Shown: positions 8,804 through 17,725 of the stretch, piece by piece
How positions within the stretch are numbered: position 1 is the first letter of the stretch
Layout of the letters: every line of letters starts with the position of its first letter
Assembly: GCF_036226465.1 (NCBI RefSeq)
Contig: NZ_CP108476.1
Coordinates: 2,976,001-3,040,000, forward strand
Origin: Kitasatospora sp. NBC_01250
Lineage (GTDB): Bacteria > Actinomycetota > Actinomycetes > Streptomycetales > Streptomycetaceae
Length of the DNA stretch: 64,000 nt
Reading direction: 5' to 3'
Translations under genes and position numbers: made by a program
Notes under the pieces: model-generated
Told to the model about the DNA's origin: nothing
Databases searched by the model: none
Seen by the model: the letters and a program-made list of their open reading frames with translations, nothing else

Positions 8804-8847
8804 AACGGTGAACGCCCCCTGGTCCCGACCAGGGGGCGTTCACCGTT
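8804..8847. terminator. Terminator after gntR
   Basis: A perfect 20-bp stem (8804-8823 with 8828-8847) closes on a 4-nt CCCG loop. It follows the gntR stop by about 20 bp and faces the 3' end of fabI, so it probably acts on both strands. Confidence 0.85.
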
Positions 8848-8858
8848 GCTCGGCGCTG

Positions 8859-8905
8859 GGCCGTGTCTCACAACGCGCGCCTGGCGGGAATTGTGAGACA
8901 CGGCC
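8859..8905. repeat. Second hairpin between gntR and fabI, 15-bp arms
   Basis: GGCCGTGTCTCACAA (8859-8873) is repeated as its exact reverse complement at 8891-8905, separated by 17 bases. It lies 8 bp from the fabI stop, so it may be the fabI terminator. The long loop and GTGTCTCACAA arms also look like a miniature palindromic element or transposon-end remnant; no transposase or target duplication is seen. Confidence 0.6.
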
Positions 8906-8912
8906 TAAAGCC

Positions 8913-9686
8913 TCAGGCGCCGATCGCGTGCAGCCCGCCGTCCACGTGGATGATCTCTCCCGTGGTCTTCGGGAACCAGTCCGACAGCAGCGCCACCACA
9001 CCGCGCCCGGCCGGCTCGGGGTCCGAGACGTCCCAGGGCAGCGGCGAGCGGGCGTTCCAGGTGTCGGCCAGCTGACCGAAGCCCGGGATCGACTTGGCGG
9101 CCATCGAGCCGATCGGGCCGGCCGAGATCAGGTTGCAGCGCACGTTCTGCTTGCCGAGGTCACGGGCCAGGTAGCGGGAGGTCGCCTCCAGCGCGGCCTT
9201 GGCGGGGCCCATCCAGTCGTACTGCGGCCAGGCGACCTGCGCGTCGAAGGTCAGGCCGACCACCGAGCCGCCCTCGGGCATCAGCGGCAGGCAGGCCATG
9301 GTCAGCGCCTTGAGCGAGTACGCCGAGACGTGCATCGCGGTGGCCACCGACTCCCACGGCGTGTTCAGGAAGTTGCCGCCGAGCGCGTCCTGCGGCGCGA
9401 AGCCGATCGAGTGGACCACGCCGTCCAGGCTGCCGAGGTGCTCGCGCACCTGGTCGGCCAGGCCGTCCAGCTGCTCGGTGTTGCTGACGTCCAGCTCCAG
9501 CACCTTGACGTTCTCCGGGCGCGGCAGCTTCCTGGCGATCCGCTCGGTCAGGCTGGGCCGGGGGAAGGCGGTCAGGATGATCTCGGCACCCTGCTCCTGA
9601 GCCAGCTTCGCGGTGTGGAAGGCGATGGAGGACTCCATCAACACTCCGGTGATCAGGATCCGCTTGCCGTCGAGAATTCCGCTCAT
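8913..9686 (-). CDS. fabI: Enoyl-[acyl-carrier-protein] reductase (NADH) FabI/InhA
   Basis: This 257-residue SDR-fold enzyme reduces enoyl-ACP in the last step of each type II fatty acid elongation cycle. The N-terminus ILDGKRILITGVLMESSIAFHTAKLAQEQGA is the divergent cofactor motif of InhA/FabI. The catalytic YDWMGPAKAALE contains the family's Y-x-x-M-x-x-x-K, and the SIGFAPQ loop is InhA-like. ATG start at 9686, 4 bp after the fabG stop, so the two genes form one operon. It is the triclosan/isoniazid target family. Confidence 0.95.
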   Translation of the reverse strand: MSGILDGKRILITGVLMESSIAFHTAKLAQEQGAEIILTAFPRPSLTERIARKLPRPENVKVLELDVSNTEQLDGLADQVREHLGSLDGVVHSIGFAPQDALGGNFLNTPWESVATAMHVSAYSLKALTMACLPLMPEGGSVVGLTFDAQVAWPQYDWMGPAKAALEATSRYLARDLGKQNVRCNLISAGPIGSMAAKSIPGFGQLADTWNARSPLPWDVSDPEPAGRGVVALLSDWFPKTTGEIIHVDGGLHAIGA

Positions 9687-9690
9687 GTCC

Positions 9691-10410
9691 TCAGTGACCC
9701 ATGCCCAATCCGCCGTCCACGGGAATGACGGCTCCGGTGATGTACGCGGCCTCGTCGGAGGCGAGGAACCGCACGGTGGAGGCGACCTCGGCAGGCGCGG
9801 CGTACCGGCCCAGCGGCACTCCCGAGACGATCTCCGCGCGGCGCTCCTCGCTGAGCACCGCGGTCATGTCGGTGTCCACGAAGCCGGGGGCGACCACGTT
9901 GACGGTGATGCTGCGCGGGCCGAACTCACGGGCCAGCGAGCGGGCGAAGCCGACCAGGCCGGCCTTGGAGGCCGCGTAGTTCGCCTGGCCCGGCGAGCCG
10001 GTCAGGCCGACCACCGAGGAGACCAGCACGATGCGCCCCTTGCGCGCCCGCAGCATCTTCGCCGAAGCACGCTTGACCACCCGGAAGGTACCGGTGAGGT
10101 TGGTGTCCACCACCGAGGTGAAGTCCTCCTCGGTCATCCGCAGCATCAGGATGTCCTTGGTGATGCCGGCGTTCGCGACCAGCACCTCGACCGGGCCGTT
10201 GGCTGCCTCCACCTCGGTGAAGGCGGCGTTCACCTGCTCGGCGTCGTTGATGTCGCAGCGCACCGCGAGGACGCCGAACTTGGCCAGCTCCTCGGGGACC
10301 TCGCCGGAACGGCTGGTGATGGCGACCTTGTCGCCCGCCTCGGCGAAGGCCTGGGCGATGGCGAGGCCAATGCCCCGGTTACCTCCGGTGACGAGAACCG
10401 AGCGGCTCAA
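9691..10410 (-). CDS. fabG: 3-oxoacyl-[acyl-carrier-protein] reductase FabG
   Basis: This 239-residue SDR reduces 3-ketoacyl-ACP with NADPH in fatty acid synthesis. It shows the TGGNRGIG cofactor motif near residue 8, the NAG motif, a catalytic Ser, and YAASKAG with the Tyr/Lys pair. The C-terminus ends VIPVDGGLGMGH as in FabG. The start is TTG at 10408-10410: the protein then begins LSRSVLVTGGNRGIG, and an RBS (GGGAGAGGTGGA) lies just upstream, while the long upstream frame has no homology. First gene of the fabG-fabI operon, divergent from the metallo-hydrolase gene. Confidence 0.93.
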   Translation of the reverse strand: MSRSVLVTGGNRGIGLAIAQAFAEAGDKVAITSRSGEVPEELAKFGVLAVRCDINDAEQVNAAFTEVEAANGPVEVLVANAGITKDILMLRMTEEDFTSVVDTNLTGTFRVVKRASAKMLRARKGRIVLVSSVVGLTGSPGQANYAASKAGLVGFARSLAREFGPRSITVNVVAPGFVDTDMTAVLSEERRAEIVSGVPLGRYAAPAEVASTVRFLASDEAAYITGAVIPVDGGLGMGH

Positions 10411-10684
10411 CGATCCACCTCTCCCTGTCGTGTCCTGTGGCGCGCAGGCGAACGTACGCACTGTGACGCTATCGGTCGCATCAGTACCGCGGCGAATCGG
10501 GCCTCCACAGGTGATCCGGTCCGGTTCTGTCACATTCCGACAATTCGCCCGTCCGGCCGACCCCCGGGTACTGTCGGGAACGCCGAACGCCGAGTACCCG
10601 TTGCCCTGTCGGTGCGGGCCGGTGCAGTCGTAGCCTGTGCCCCGACCGACTGCCGAGAACTCTCCAGAAAAGGGCGGCATCCCG

Positions 10685-11830
10685 ATGAGCGAGGCAAACC
10701 CCCGGACCTCTTGGCACCGGGGCCGGCTGCTCACCCTGGCCACCGTGGCCGCCGGCCTCGGCGCCGCGGCCTGGGCCCTGCGCGAGGTCCCCGCCGCTTT
10801 CGGCCGGACCCCGGACGCCGAGCACGACGACCGCATCCGTAACTCCCCGCAGTTCGCCGACGGCAGTTTCCACAACTCCCCGTCCGAGCTCGCCCGCACC
10901 CCCCTGGGGTTCTCCCCGCTCAACACCAGCACCCTGCGCCGGTTCCTCACCGAGCGCGCCGGGCGCGCACCCAGGCGCCCGATCCCGCTGGCCGACCAGT
11001 TGTCGGCGCAGCCCGCCGCCTCCGGCGTGGCGATCACCTGGTACGGCCACGCCTCCGCGCTGGTCGAGATCGAGGGCACCCGGGTGCTGCTCGACCCGAT
11101 CTGGAGCGAGCGCTGCTCGCCCTCGGGCCTGGTCGGCCCCAAGCGGCTGCACCCGGTGCCGGTCGAGCTGGAGGACCTGCCGGCCGTGGACGTCGTGCTG
11201 ATCTCGCACGACCACTACGACCACCTGGACATGCCGACGGTCAAGCGCCTGCTGCGCAGCCAGTCCGCGCCCTTCGCGGTACCGCTGGGCATCGGCGGCC
11301 ACCTGCGGCGCTGGGGCGTGCCGGAGCACCGGATCATCGAGCTGGACTGGGACGAGAAGTGCACGCTGGGCGAGCTGACCGTCACGCTCACCGCCGCACA
11401 CCACTTCTCCGGCCGCTCGCTGACCCGCAACACCACCCTCTGGGGCTCCTGGGTGATCGCCGGGCCCACCCGCAAGGTCTTCTACACCGGCGACTCCGGG
11501 TACTTCGAGGGCTACACCGCGATCGGCGCCGCGCACGGCCCGTTCGACGCCGCCCTGGTGCAGATCGGCGCCTACGACCAGTACTGGGCGGACATCCACC
11601 TGAGCCCCGAGGACGCCGTCCTGGCCCACCGGGAGCTGGGCGGCGGGCTGCTGGTCCCGGTGCACTGGTGCACCTTCAACCTGGGCCTGCACCCGTGGGC
11701 CGAGCCGGTCGAGCGGCTGCTGGCGGAGGCCAAGGCCCAGGGCGTGCCGGTCGCCGTGCCGCGTCCGGGTGAGCGGGTCGACGTGGCCGACCCGCCGGAG
11801 CTCGACCCCTGGTGGGCCGACCTGGCCTGA
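10685..11830 (+). CDS. Metallo-beta-lactamase-fold hydrolase, NAPE-PLD/UlaG-like
   Basis: This 381-residue protein has an N-terminal hydrophobic segment (LLTLATVAAGLGAAAWAL, ~residues 14-31) that could anchor it in the membrane. The metal site is SHDHYDHLD with His175, His177, Asp179 and His180. The opening WYGHASALVEIEGTRVLLDPIWSERCSP and the later FYTGDSGYFEG and PVHWCTF are typical of the N-acylphosphatidylethanolamine phospholipase D-like branch. Substrate unknown; a phospholipid-derived ester is possible by family (inference). ATG at 10685 with an upstream AAGGGCGG RBS. Confidence 0.82.
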   Translation: MSEANPRTSWHRGRLLTLATVAAGLGAAAWALREVPAAFGRTPDAEHDDRIRNSPQFADGSFHNSPSELARTPLGFSPLNTSTLRRFLTERAGRAPRRPIPLADQLSAQPAASGVAITWYGHASALVEIEGTRVLLDPIWSERCSPSGLVGPKRLHPVPVELEDLPAVDVVLISHDHYDHLDMPTVKRLLRSQSAPFAVPLGIGGHLRRWGVPEHRIIELDWDEKCTLGELTVTLTAAHHFSGRSLTRNTTLWGSWVIAGPTRKVFYTGDSGYFEGYTAIGAAHGPFDAALVQIGAYDQYWADIHLSPEDAVLAHRELGGGLLVPVHWCTFNLGLHPWAEPVERLLAEAKAQGVPVAVPRPGERVDVADPPELDPWWADLA

Positions 11831-11892
11831 GACGGCCGGAATCTGACGTTCCATCAGGCAGACGGCGCGATATTTCCTGGCCGAGAACCCCG

Positions 11893-11958
11893 GTGACAGG
11901 ACATGATTCGATGCGGGAGCCCCTGTTGTACTCAAGGGGCCCCGCATCGCCGTGTCAC
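11893..11958. terminator. Two-stem structure before tldD (terminator or leader)
   Basis: The inner hairpin pairs 11909-11924 with 11935-11949 (15 bp with one bulged A, 10-nt loop). Outer bases 11893-11898 (GTGACA) and 11953-11958 (TGTCAC) can also pair. It lies ~80 bp after the metallo-hydrolase stop and ends 15 bp before the tldD ATG, right next to its RBS, so it may end the upstream transcript or modulate tldD. Confidence 0.6.
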
Positions 11959-11972
11959 ACCCAGGGAGTCCG

Positions 11973-13553
11973 ATGCCGCCGACCACCAGCAGCGCACCGT
12001 CCGGCCGCCCGGTCGATCCGCTCTTCCTCGCCCTGCCGCTGCATCGGCTGGCCGCCGCCGCCCTCGAGCGGGCCGGGCAACTCGGCGCCTCCCATGCCGA
12101 CTTCCGCCTGGAGCGGGTGCGCAACGGCACCCTGCGACTGCGCGACGCCAAGCCGGCCGGCAGCGCCGACACGCTGAGCCTCGGCTACGCGGTGCGGGTG
12201 GTGCTGGACGGCGCCTGGGGCTTCGCCGCCGGGGTCGACCTCACCGAGCAGGCCGCCGCCAAGGTGGCCGAACAGGCCGTCGCGGTGGCCCGGTTGTCGG
12301 CCCGGATCAGCCGGGCGGCCGGCTCCGACGACCTGGTGGAACTGGCCGACGAGCCGGTGCACGCCGACGCCACCTGGGTCTCCTCCTACGAGATCAACCC
12401 CTTCGACGTGCCGGACGCCGAGAAGACCGGCCTGCTGGCCGACTGGAGCGCCCGCCTGCTGGCCGCCGGGGGCGTCTCGCACGTGGACGCCCAGCTGATG
12501 ACCGTGCAGGAGAACAAGTTCTACGCCGACAGCGCCGGCACCGTCACCACCCAGCAGCGGATCCGGCTGAATCCCACGCTGGAGGCGGTCTCGGTGGACG
12601 AGCGCACCGGCGCCTTCGAGTCGATGCGCACCCTGGCCCCGCCGATGGGGCGCGGCTGGGAGTACCTCGCCGGGGCCCCGGGCGCCGGACCCGGCCGCCA
12701 CGCCACCGGCTGGGACTGGCAGGGCGAACTGGCCCAGCTGCCCGAGCACCTGGCGGAGAAGGTCAAGGCCCCCAGCGTCCGGGCGGGCCGCTACGACCTG
12801 GTGATCGACCCCACCAACCTCTGGCTGACCATCCACGAGTCGATCGGCCACGCCACCGAGCTGGACCGCGCGCTCGGCTACGAGGCCGCCTACGCCGGCA
12901 CCTCCTTCGCCACCTTCGACCAGCTCGGCACGCTGCGCTACGGCTCGGAGCTGATGCACGTCACCGGCGACCGGACCGCCGAACACGGCCTGGCCACCAT
13001 CGGCTACGACGACGAGGGGGTGGCCACCCAGTCCTGGGACCTGGTCACCGACGGCGTCCTGACCGGGTACCAGCTCGACCGCCGGATGGCGAAGGCGAAG
13101 GGCCTGGGCCGGTCCAACGGGTGCGCCTTCGCCGACTCCCCCGCGCACGTCCCGGTGCAGCGGATGGCCAACGTCTCGCTCCAGCCGGCCGCCGACGGGC
13201 CGGACACCGCCGAGCTGTTCGCCGGGGTCGAGAACGGGCTCTACCTGGTCGGCGACCGCTCCTGGTCGATCGACATGCAGCGGTACAACTTCCAGTTCAC
13301 CGCGCAGCGGGCCTACACCATCAAGAACGGCCGGCTCGGCGGCCAGGTCAAGGACTTCGCCTACCAGGCGACCACCACCGACTTCTGGCGCTCGATGCGC
13401 GCGGTGGGCGGGCCGCAGACCTACCTGCTGGCCGGCGCCTTCAACTGCGGCAAGGCGCAGCCGGGTCAGATCGCCGCGGTCAGCCACGGCTGCCCGTCCG
13501 CCCTCTTCGAGCAGGTCAGCATCCTCAACACGCAGCAGGAGGCGGCGCACTGA
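11973..13553 (+). CDS. tldD: TldD-family metalloprotease subunit
   Basis: This 526-residue member of the TldD/PmbA (U62/M103) family carries the HExxxH zinc motif at His288-Glu289...His293 ([12 protein letters not shown]), the mark of the catalytic TldD subunit. TldD and TldE form a cytoplasmic protease that degrades unfolded peptides and trims RiPP leader peptides (microcin B17, CcdA in E. coli). The start is ATG at 11973 with GGGAG about 8 bp upstream; an in-frame GTG at 11952 is less likely. The stop overlaps the tldE start by one base (TGATG). Confidence 0.93.
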   Translation: MPPTTSSAPSGRPVDPLFLALPLHRLAAAALERAGQLGASHADFRLERVRNGTLRLRDAKPAGSADTLSLGYAVRVVLDGAWGFAAGVDLTEQAAAKVAEQAVAVARLSARISRAAGSDDLVELADEPVHADATWVSSYEINPFDVPDAEKTGLLADWSARLLAAGGVSHVDAQLMTVQENKFYADSAGTVTTQQRIRLNPTLEAVSVDERTGAFESMRTLAPPMGRGWEYLAGAPGAGPGRHATGWDWQGELAQLPEHLAEKVKAPSVRAGRYDLVIDPTNLWLTIHESIGHATELDRALGYEAAYAGTSFATFDQLGTLRYGSELMHVTGDRTAEHGLATIGYDDEGVATQSWDLVTDGVLTGYQLDRRMAKAKGLGRSNGCAFADSPAHVPVQRMANVSLQPAADGPDTAELFAGVENGLYLVGDRSWSIDMQRYNFQFTAQRAYTIKNGRLGGQVKDFAYQATTTDFWRSMRAVGGPQTYLLAGAFNCGKAQPGQIAAVSHGCPSALFEQVSILNTQQEAAH

Positions 13554-14965
13554 TGGCCACCCAGCACACCCCCCACGAGCTGGTCGAACGCGCCCTGGAG
13601 CTGTCCCGGGCCGACGGCTGCGTGGTCCTGGTCGACGAAAAGTCCACCGCCAACCTGCGCTGGGCCGCGGTGGACTCGCGCCCCGGCAGCGCGCTGACCA
13701 CCAACGGCGTGACCCGTGGCCGCTGGGTGACCGTGGTGGCCACCGTGGACGGCACCGAGGGCACCGCCGCCGGCGTGGTCTCCCGGGAGGCGGTCACCGG
13801 AGACGAGCTGGCGGAGCTGGTCCGCGCCGCCGAGGACGCAGCGCGGGCGGCCGGCCCGGCCGAGGACGCCCAGCCGCTGCTGCCCGCGGCTCCGGTCTCC
13901 GCCGACTTCACCGCGCCGCCCGCCGAGACCTCGATCGACGTCTTCGCCGCCCTCGCCCCCGAGCTCGGCGCGGCCTTCGCCCGGGCCAGGTCCGCCGGCC
14001 AGGCGCTCTACGGCTTCGCCCACCACGAGCTGACCAGCACCTACCTGGGCAGCTCCACCGGCCTGCGGCTGCGCCACGACCAGCCCACCGGCACCGTGGA
14101 GCTGAACGCCAAGGCGCACGGCTCCTCCGCCTGGGCCGGGGCCGCCACCCGCGACTTCACCGACGTGGACGTGGCCGCCCTGCAGGCCTCGCTCACCGAG
14201 CGCCTGGAGTGGGGCAAGCGCCGGATCGAGCTGCCGGCCGGCCGCTACGAGACCCTGCTGCCGCCCTCCGCGCTGGCCGACCTGATGATCTCGCTGTGCT
14301 GGGCGATGGATGCCCGCGAGGCCGCCGAGGGCCGCACCGTCTTCAGCCGCCCCGGCGGCGGCACCCGGCTGGGCGAGCGGCTCACCGACCTGCCGCTGAC
14401 GCTGCGCTCCGACCCGGCCGAACCCGGCCTGCAGAGCGCGCCGTTCGTCCTCGCGCACGCCTCGCACGACGACCGCTCGGTCTTCGACAACGGCCTGCCG
14501 GTGGGCGCCACCGAGTGGATCTCCAAGGGCGAGGTGGCCGGCCTGCAGACCACCCGGCACACCGCCGCCGTCACCGGCCTGCCGCTGCGCCCGGCGGCCG
14601 ACAACCTGATCCTCGAACTGGCCGACCAGCGCGCCGCCCCGACCATGGCCGAGCTGGTCGCGAGCACCGAGCGCGGGCTGCTGCTCACCTGCCTCTGGTA
14701 CATCCGCGAGGTGGACCCGGCCACCCTGCTGCTCACCGGCCTGACCCGGGACGGCGTCTACCTGGTCGAGGACGGCCGGGTGGTCGGCGAGGTCAACAAC
14801 TTCCGCTTCAACGAGTCCCCGGTCGACCTGCTCGGCCGGATCACCGAGGCCGGCCGCACCGAGCACTGCCTGCCCCGCGAGTGGAGCGACTGGTTCAGCC
14901 GCGCCGCGATGCCCCCGGTGCGGGTCAAGGACTTCAACATGAGCTCGGTCAGCCAGGCCTCCTAG
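13553..14965 (+). CDS. tldE: TldE/PmbA-family protease partner subunit
   Basis: This 470-residue TldD/PmbA homologue lacks the HExxxH motif, as expected of the TldE partner that joins with TldD to form the peptide cleft. It has the conserved C-terminal pattern [22 protein letters not shown]. Its ATG overlaps the tldD stop by one base, so translation is coupled and a 1:1 complex is likely. kptA follows 14 bp downstream on the same strand. Confidence 0.92.
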   Translation: MATQHTPHELVERALELSRADGCVVLVDEKSTANLRWAAVDSRPGSALTTNGVTRGRWVTVVATVDGTEGTAAGVVSREAVTGDELAELVRAAEDAARAAGPAEDAQPLLPAAPVSADFTAPPAETSIDVFAALAPELGAAFARARSAGQALYGFAHHELTSTYLGSSTGLRLRHDQPTGTVELNAKAHGSSAWAGAATRDFTDVDVAALQASLTERLEWGKRRIELPAGRYETLLPPSALADLMISLCWAMDAREAAEGRTVFSRPGGGTRLGERLTDLPLTLRSDPAEPGLQSAPFVLAHASHDDRSVFDNGLPVGATEWISKGEVAGLQTTRHTAAVTGLPLRPAADNLILELADQRAAPTMAELVASTERGLLLTCLWYIREVDPATLLLTGLTRDGVYLVEDGRVVGEVNNFRFNESPVDLLGRITEAGRTEHCLPREWSDWFSRAAMPPVRVKDFNMSSVSQAS

Positions 14966-14979
14966 GCAAGGAACCCTTC

Positions 14980-15543
14980 TTGGACGACAAGCACACGGTC
15001 AAGGCCTCCAAGCGGCTCTCCCGGATACTCCGGCACGACCCGGGATCCGTCGGCCTGACCCTGGACGAGGGCGGCTGGGTGGCGATCGACGCGCTGCTCG
15101 CCGCCCTCGCCCGGCACGGCAACCGGCTCGGCCGCGCCGACCTGGACCACATCGTGGCCACCAGCGACAAGCAGCGCTTCGGCTTCTCCGAGGACGGGCG
15201 GCGGATCCGCGCCAACCAGGGCCACTCGGTGGCCGTCGACCTCGGCCTGGCCGCGGCCGAGCCGCCCGCGGTGCTCTACCACGGCACCGCCGGCCGCTCG
15301 CTGCCGGCCATCTTCGCCGAGGGCCTGCGCCCGATGAGCCGTCAGGACGTCCACCTCTCGGCCGACGTGGCGACCGCGCTCAAGGTCGGTGCCCGGCACG
15401 GGAGCCCGGTGGTGCTGCGGGTCGACGCCGCCGCGCTGGCCGCCGCCGGGCACCGGTTCCGGCGCAGCGACAACGGCGTCTGGCTCACCGACCACGTCCC
15501 GCCCACCCACCTCACCGTTCACACCCCGACCGGCGCGCCGTAA
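14980..15543 (+). CDS. kptA: RNA 2'-phosphotransferase KptA/Tpt1
   Basis: This 187-residue protein matches the Tpt1/KptA family, which removes an internal RNA 2'-phosphate with NAD+. The N-terminal winged-helix lobe has [17 protein letters not shown] and [12 protein letters not shown]. The NAD lobe has [27 protein letters not shown] and the Arg/His residues of this ADP-ribosyl-transfer fold. In bacteria without tRNA splicing the role is unclear; RNA repair is one idea. The start is TTG at 14980 with AAGGAA ~7 bp upstream. The short gap to tldE suggests an operon with tldD-tldE. Confidence 0.9.
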   Translation: MDDKHTVKASKRLSRILRHDPGSVGLTLDEGGWVAIDALLAALARHGNRLGRADLDHIVATSDKQRFGFSEDGRRIRANQGHSVAVDLGLAAAEPPAVLYHGTAGRSLPAIFAEGLRPMSRQDVHLSADVATALKVGARHGSPVVLRVDAAALAAAGHRFRRSDNGVWLTDHVPPTHLTVHTPTGAP

Positions 15544-15649
15544 CGGCCGGCTCCCCCGCTCTCCTTCCCGGGCGCGGCCCGGCGTACCGTGGACCAAACC
15601 GGGCGGAATCGGTGTCGCGCGGGTGGGAGCGGCGGGAGCTGAGGCGGCG

Positions 15650-16048
15650 ATGCAGGTGGGCAGGAGCACGGACGACAAGCAGGTCTTCCGGATCACCGGG
15701 GCCCGGACCAGCCTCACCGAGGACGTCCGCGGGCGCCAGCGCCGCTATGTGATCTCGATGCTGGTCCGCACCCTCTGCGTGCTGCTGGCGGTGGCCCTGT
15801 GGAACGTCGAACGCTACGTGGCGATCGGCGCACTGGTCGGCGGGGTGCTGCTGCCGTACTTCGCGGTGATCATCGCCAACGCCGGGCGCGAGCGCGCCCC
15901 GGGTCTGCCGAGCACCTTCGACGTGCCGGCCGCCACCCCCCTGATGCTCGGCCCGGGCGGCACCGGCCCGCTCGGCACCGGCCCGCTGGGCGCCGAGACC
16001 GCCACCGGCCCCGCGGACGGCGAGCCGGACACAAGCACCGCATGCTGA
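15650..16048 (+). CDS. DUF3099 membrane protein
   Basis: This 132-residue protein matches the DUF3099 pattern (FRITGARTSLTEDVRGRQRRYVISMLVRT) followed by two membrane helices, LCVLLAVALWN and YVAIGALVGGVLLPYFAVIIANA. The Gly/Pro/Thr-rich C-terminal tail has the repeat GTGPLG. Function unknown; conserved in Streptomyces beside these neighbours. ATG at 15650 is chosen because homology starts there. The RBS is weak. A hairpin terminator follows at 16074. Confidence 0.75.
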   Translation: MQVGRSTDDKQVFRITGARTSLTEDVRGRQRRYVISMLVRTLCVLLAVALWNVERYVAIGALVGGVLLPYFAVIIANAGRERAPGLPSTFDVPAATPLMLGPGGTGPLGTGPLGAETATGPADGEPDTSTAC

Positions 16049-16073
16049 CTCTCCGTACACAGGCACGTCGACG

Positions 16074-16102
16074 GCACAGCTGAGGTTTCATATCAGCTGT
16101 GC
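16074..16102 (+). terminator. Terminator after the DUF3099 gene
   Basis: GCACAGCTGA at 16074-16083 pairs perfectly with TCAGCTGTGC at 16093-16102 across a 9-nt loop. A T-rich stretch (CCAATTTTG) follows ~10 bp later. Confidence 0.75.
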
Positions 16103-16360
16103 CCGGATTGCCCAATTTTGCTGCCCTATGGGGCCGCTGAACCTCAGGAGAAGCTCAAATAAGTCATGCGGGCTCTAGCCAAACCCCCTCCTTTCCGTGA
16201 CATACTGCGTACGCGCTCCGCATCCCCCGTCGGGGCGATGGACCGACGCCGGGCGGCTCCCCCCGTGGCTGCCCGGCGTCGCCATGTCCACGCGACGCCA
16301 TGTCCACTTCAAGAGCATGGTGCAATCCTGCTCAGCCCCGCCGGGTGAGAAACTTCGATC
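16103..16360. other. Noncoding spacer upstream of the small Cys/His gene
   Basis: This stretch has no believable ORF. It should hold the promoter of the gene starting at 16361; GTGACATACTGCGTACG near 16197-16213 is AT-richer and could be part of it, but no clear -35/-10 pair is assigned. Nothing else is seen. Confidence 0.4.
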
Positions 16361-16624
16361 ATGAGCATCGACTTCTTCGGCAACGCGGCCGGCGGCCCCT
16401 CCGGTCCCCCCGTCTGCTCGGCCAAGGGCTGCCAGGCGGACGCCGTCTGGGTGCTGGTGTGGAACAACCCCAAGCTGCACACCCCCGAGCGCCGCAAGAC
16501 CTGGCTCGCCTGCGCCGAGCACCGCGAGCACCTGTCCCAGTTCCTGGGCGTGCGCGGCTTCCTGCGCGAGGTGGTGGCCCTGGCCGACTGGGCGGCGCAG
16601 TCGGACACTCCCCAGGAGCGCTGA
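16361..16624 (+). CDS. Conserved small Cys/His protein of unknown function
   Basis: This 87-residue cytoplasmic protein contains CSAKGCQADAVW and WLACAEHREHL, that is C-x4-C and C-x2-H-x2-H, arranged like a small zinc site. Close relatives occur across Streptomyces and are sometimes labelled acetone carboxylase, a name nothing in the sequence supports. ATG at 16361 with GGGTGAGA ~12 bp upstream. It faces moaA across 7 bp. I infer a zinc-binding fold but cannot assign a function. Confidence 0.75.
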   Translation: MSIDFFGNAAGGPSGPPVCSAKGCQADAVWVLVWNNPKLHTPERRKTWLACAEHREHLSQFLGVRGFLREVVALADWAAQSDTPQER

Positions 16625-16631
16625 CCGCCGG

Positions 16632-17705
16632 TCAGCCGCCGATCGCCGACATCGGCCGGTCCGGCTGGTGGAACTGCGGGTCGTCTATCCCCGCGCCCGC
16701 CTTCTTGCCCCACATCGCCGCCCGCCACAGGTCGCCCAGCTCGGCGTCCGAGGCGCCCGCCCGCAGCGCGGTGCGCAGGTCGGTCTCGCCGGTGGCGAAG
16801 AGGCAGTTGCGCACCTGGCCGTCGGCGGTCAGCCGGGTCCGGTCGCAGGCCCGGCAGAACGGGCGGGTGACCGAGGCGATCACCCCGACCGTCCCGGGCC
16901 CGCCGTCGACCACCCAGCGCTCGGCCGGCGCGGCCCCGCGCACCGTGCTGGGCTCGGGGGTGAGGGTGAAGCGGGCGGCGAGCAGGTCGAGGATCTCCTC
17001 GGCGGTGACCATCCGGGAGCGGTCCCAGCCGTGCTGCGCGTCCAGCGGCATCTGCTCGATGAACCGCAGCTGGTAGCCGCGCTCCAGGCACCAGGCGAGC
17101 AGCTCGGGCGCCTCGTGGTCGTTGACCCCGCGCATCAGCACCGCGTTGAGCTTGACCGGCGTCAGCCCCGCGGCCTCGGCCGCGGCCAGGCCGTCGAGCA
17201 CGTCCTGGTGGCGACGGCGGCGGGTCAGGGTGTGGAAGGTCTGCGGATCCAGCGTGTCCAGCGAGACGTTGACCCGGTCCAGACCCGCCTCCCGCAGCGC
17301 CCGCGCGGTGCGCGCCAGGCCGATGCCGTTGCTGGTGAGCGAGAGCTCGGGACGCGGCGCCAGCTGTGCGCAGGCCGCGACGATGCCGACCAGCCCGGGC
17401 CGCAGCAGCGGCTCACCCCCGGTGAACCGCACCTCGCGCACCCCGAGCGCGGTCACCGCGAGCGAGACCAGGCGGACGATCTCCTCGTCGGTCAGCAGCT
17501 CCGGCTTGCCGAGCCACTGCAGGCCCTCCTCGGGCATGCAGTACGTGCACCGCAGGTTGCACCGGTCGGTGAGCGAGACCCGCAGGTCGACGGCCTGCCG
17601 TCCATGGCTGTCCAGCAGCACGGTGCCCACCAGTCCCTTCTCGTCCGGCGCTCCCCAGCGCCGAACCGGCGCCCGGCCCGCCGACGGCGGACCGGGCGCA
17701 AGCAT
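16632..17705 (-). CDS. moaA: GTP 3',8-cyclase MoaA (radical SAM)
   Basis: MoaA converts GTP to 3',8-cyclo-GTP, the first step of molybdenum cofactor synthesis. The radical-SAM cluster motif is CNLRCTYC, the second 4Fe-4S site is CRACDRTRLTADGQVRNC, and the protein ends in the essential Gly-Gly (SAIGG). At 357 residues it is slightly long. The first ~25 residues are not conserved, so a start at a GTG near 17,625 (GTVLLDSHGRQ) is possible; neither start has a strong RBS. Confidence 0.93.
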   Translation of the reverse strand: MLAPGPPSAGRAPVRRWGAPDEKGLVGTVLLDSHGRQAVDLRVSLTDRCNLRCTYCMPEEGLQWLGKPELLTDEEIVRLVSLAVTALGVREVRFTGGEPLLRPGLVGIVAACAQLAPRPELSLTSNGIGLARTARALREAGLDRVNVSLDTLDPQTFHTLTRRRRHQDVLDGLAAAEAAGLTPVKLNAVLMRGVNDHEAPELLAWCLERGYQLRFIEQMPLDAQHGWDRSRMVTAEEILDLLAARFTLTPEPSTVRGAAPAERWVVDGGPGTVGVIASVTRPFCRACDRTRLTADGQVRNCLFATGETDLRTALRAGASDAELGDLWRAAMWGKKAGAGIDDPQFHQPDRPMSAIGG

Positions 17706-17725
17706 AGACCGGCGGGATCTCGGGC

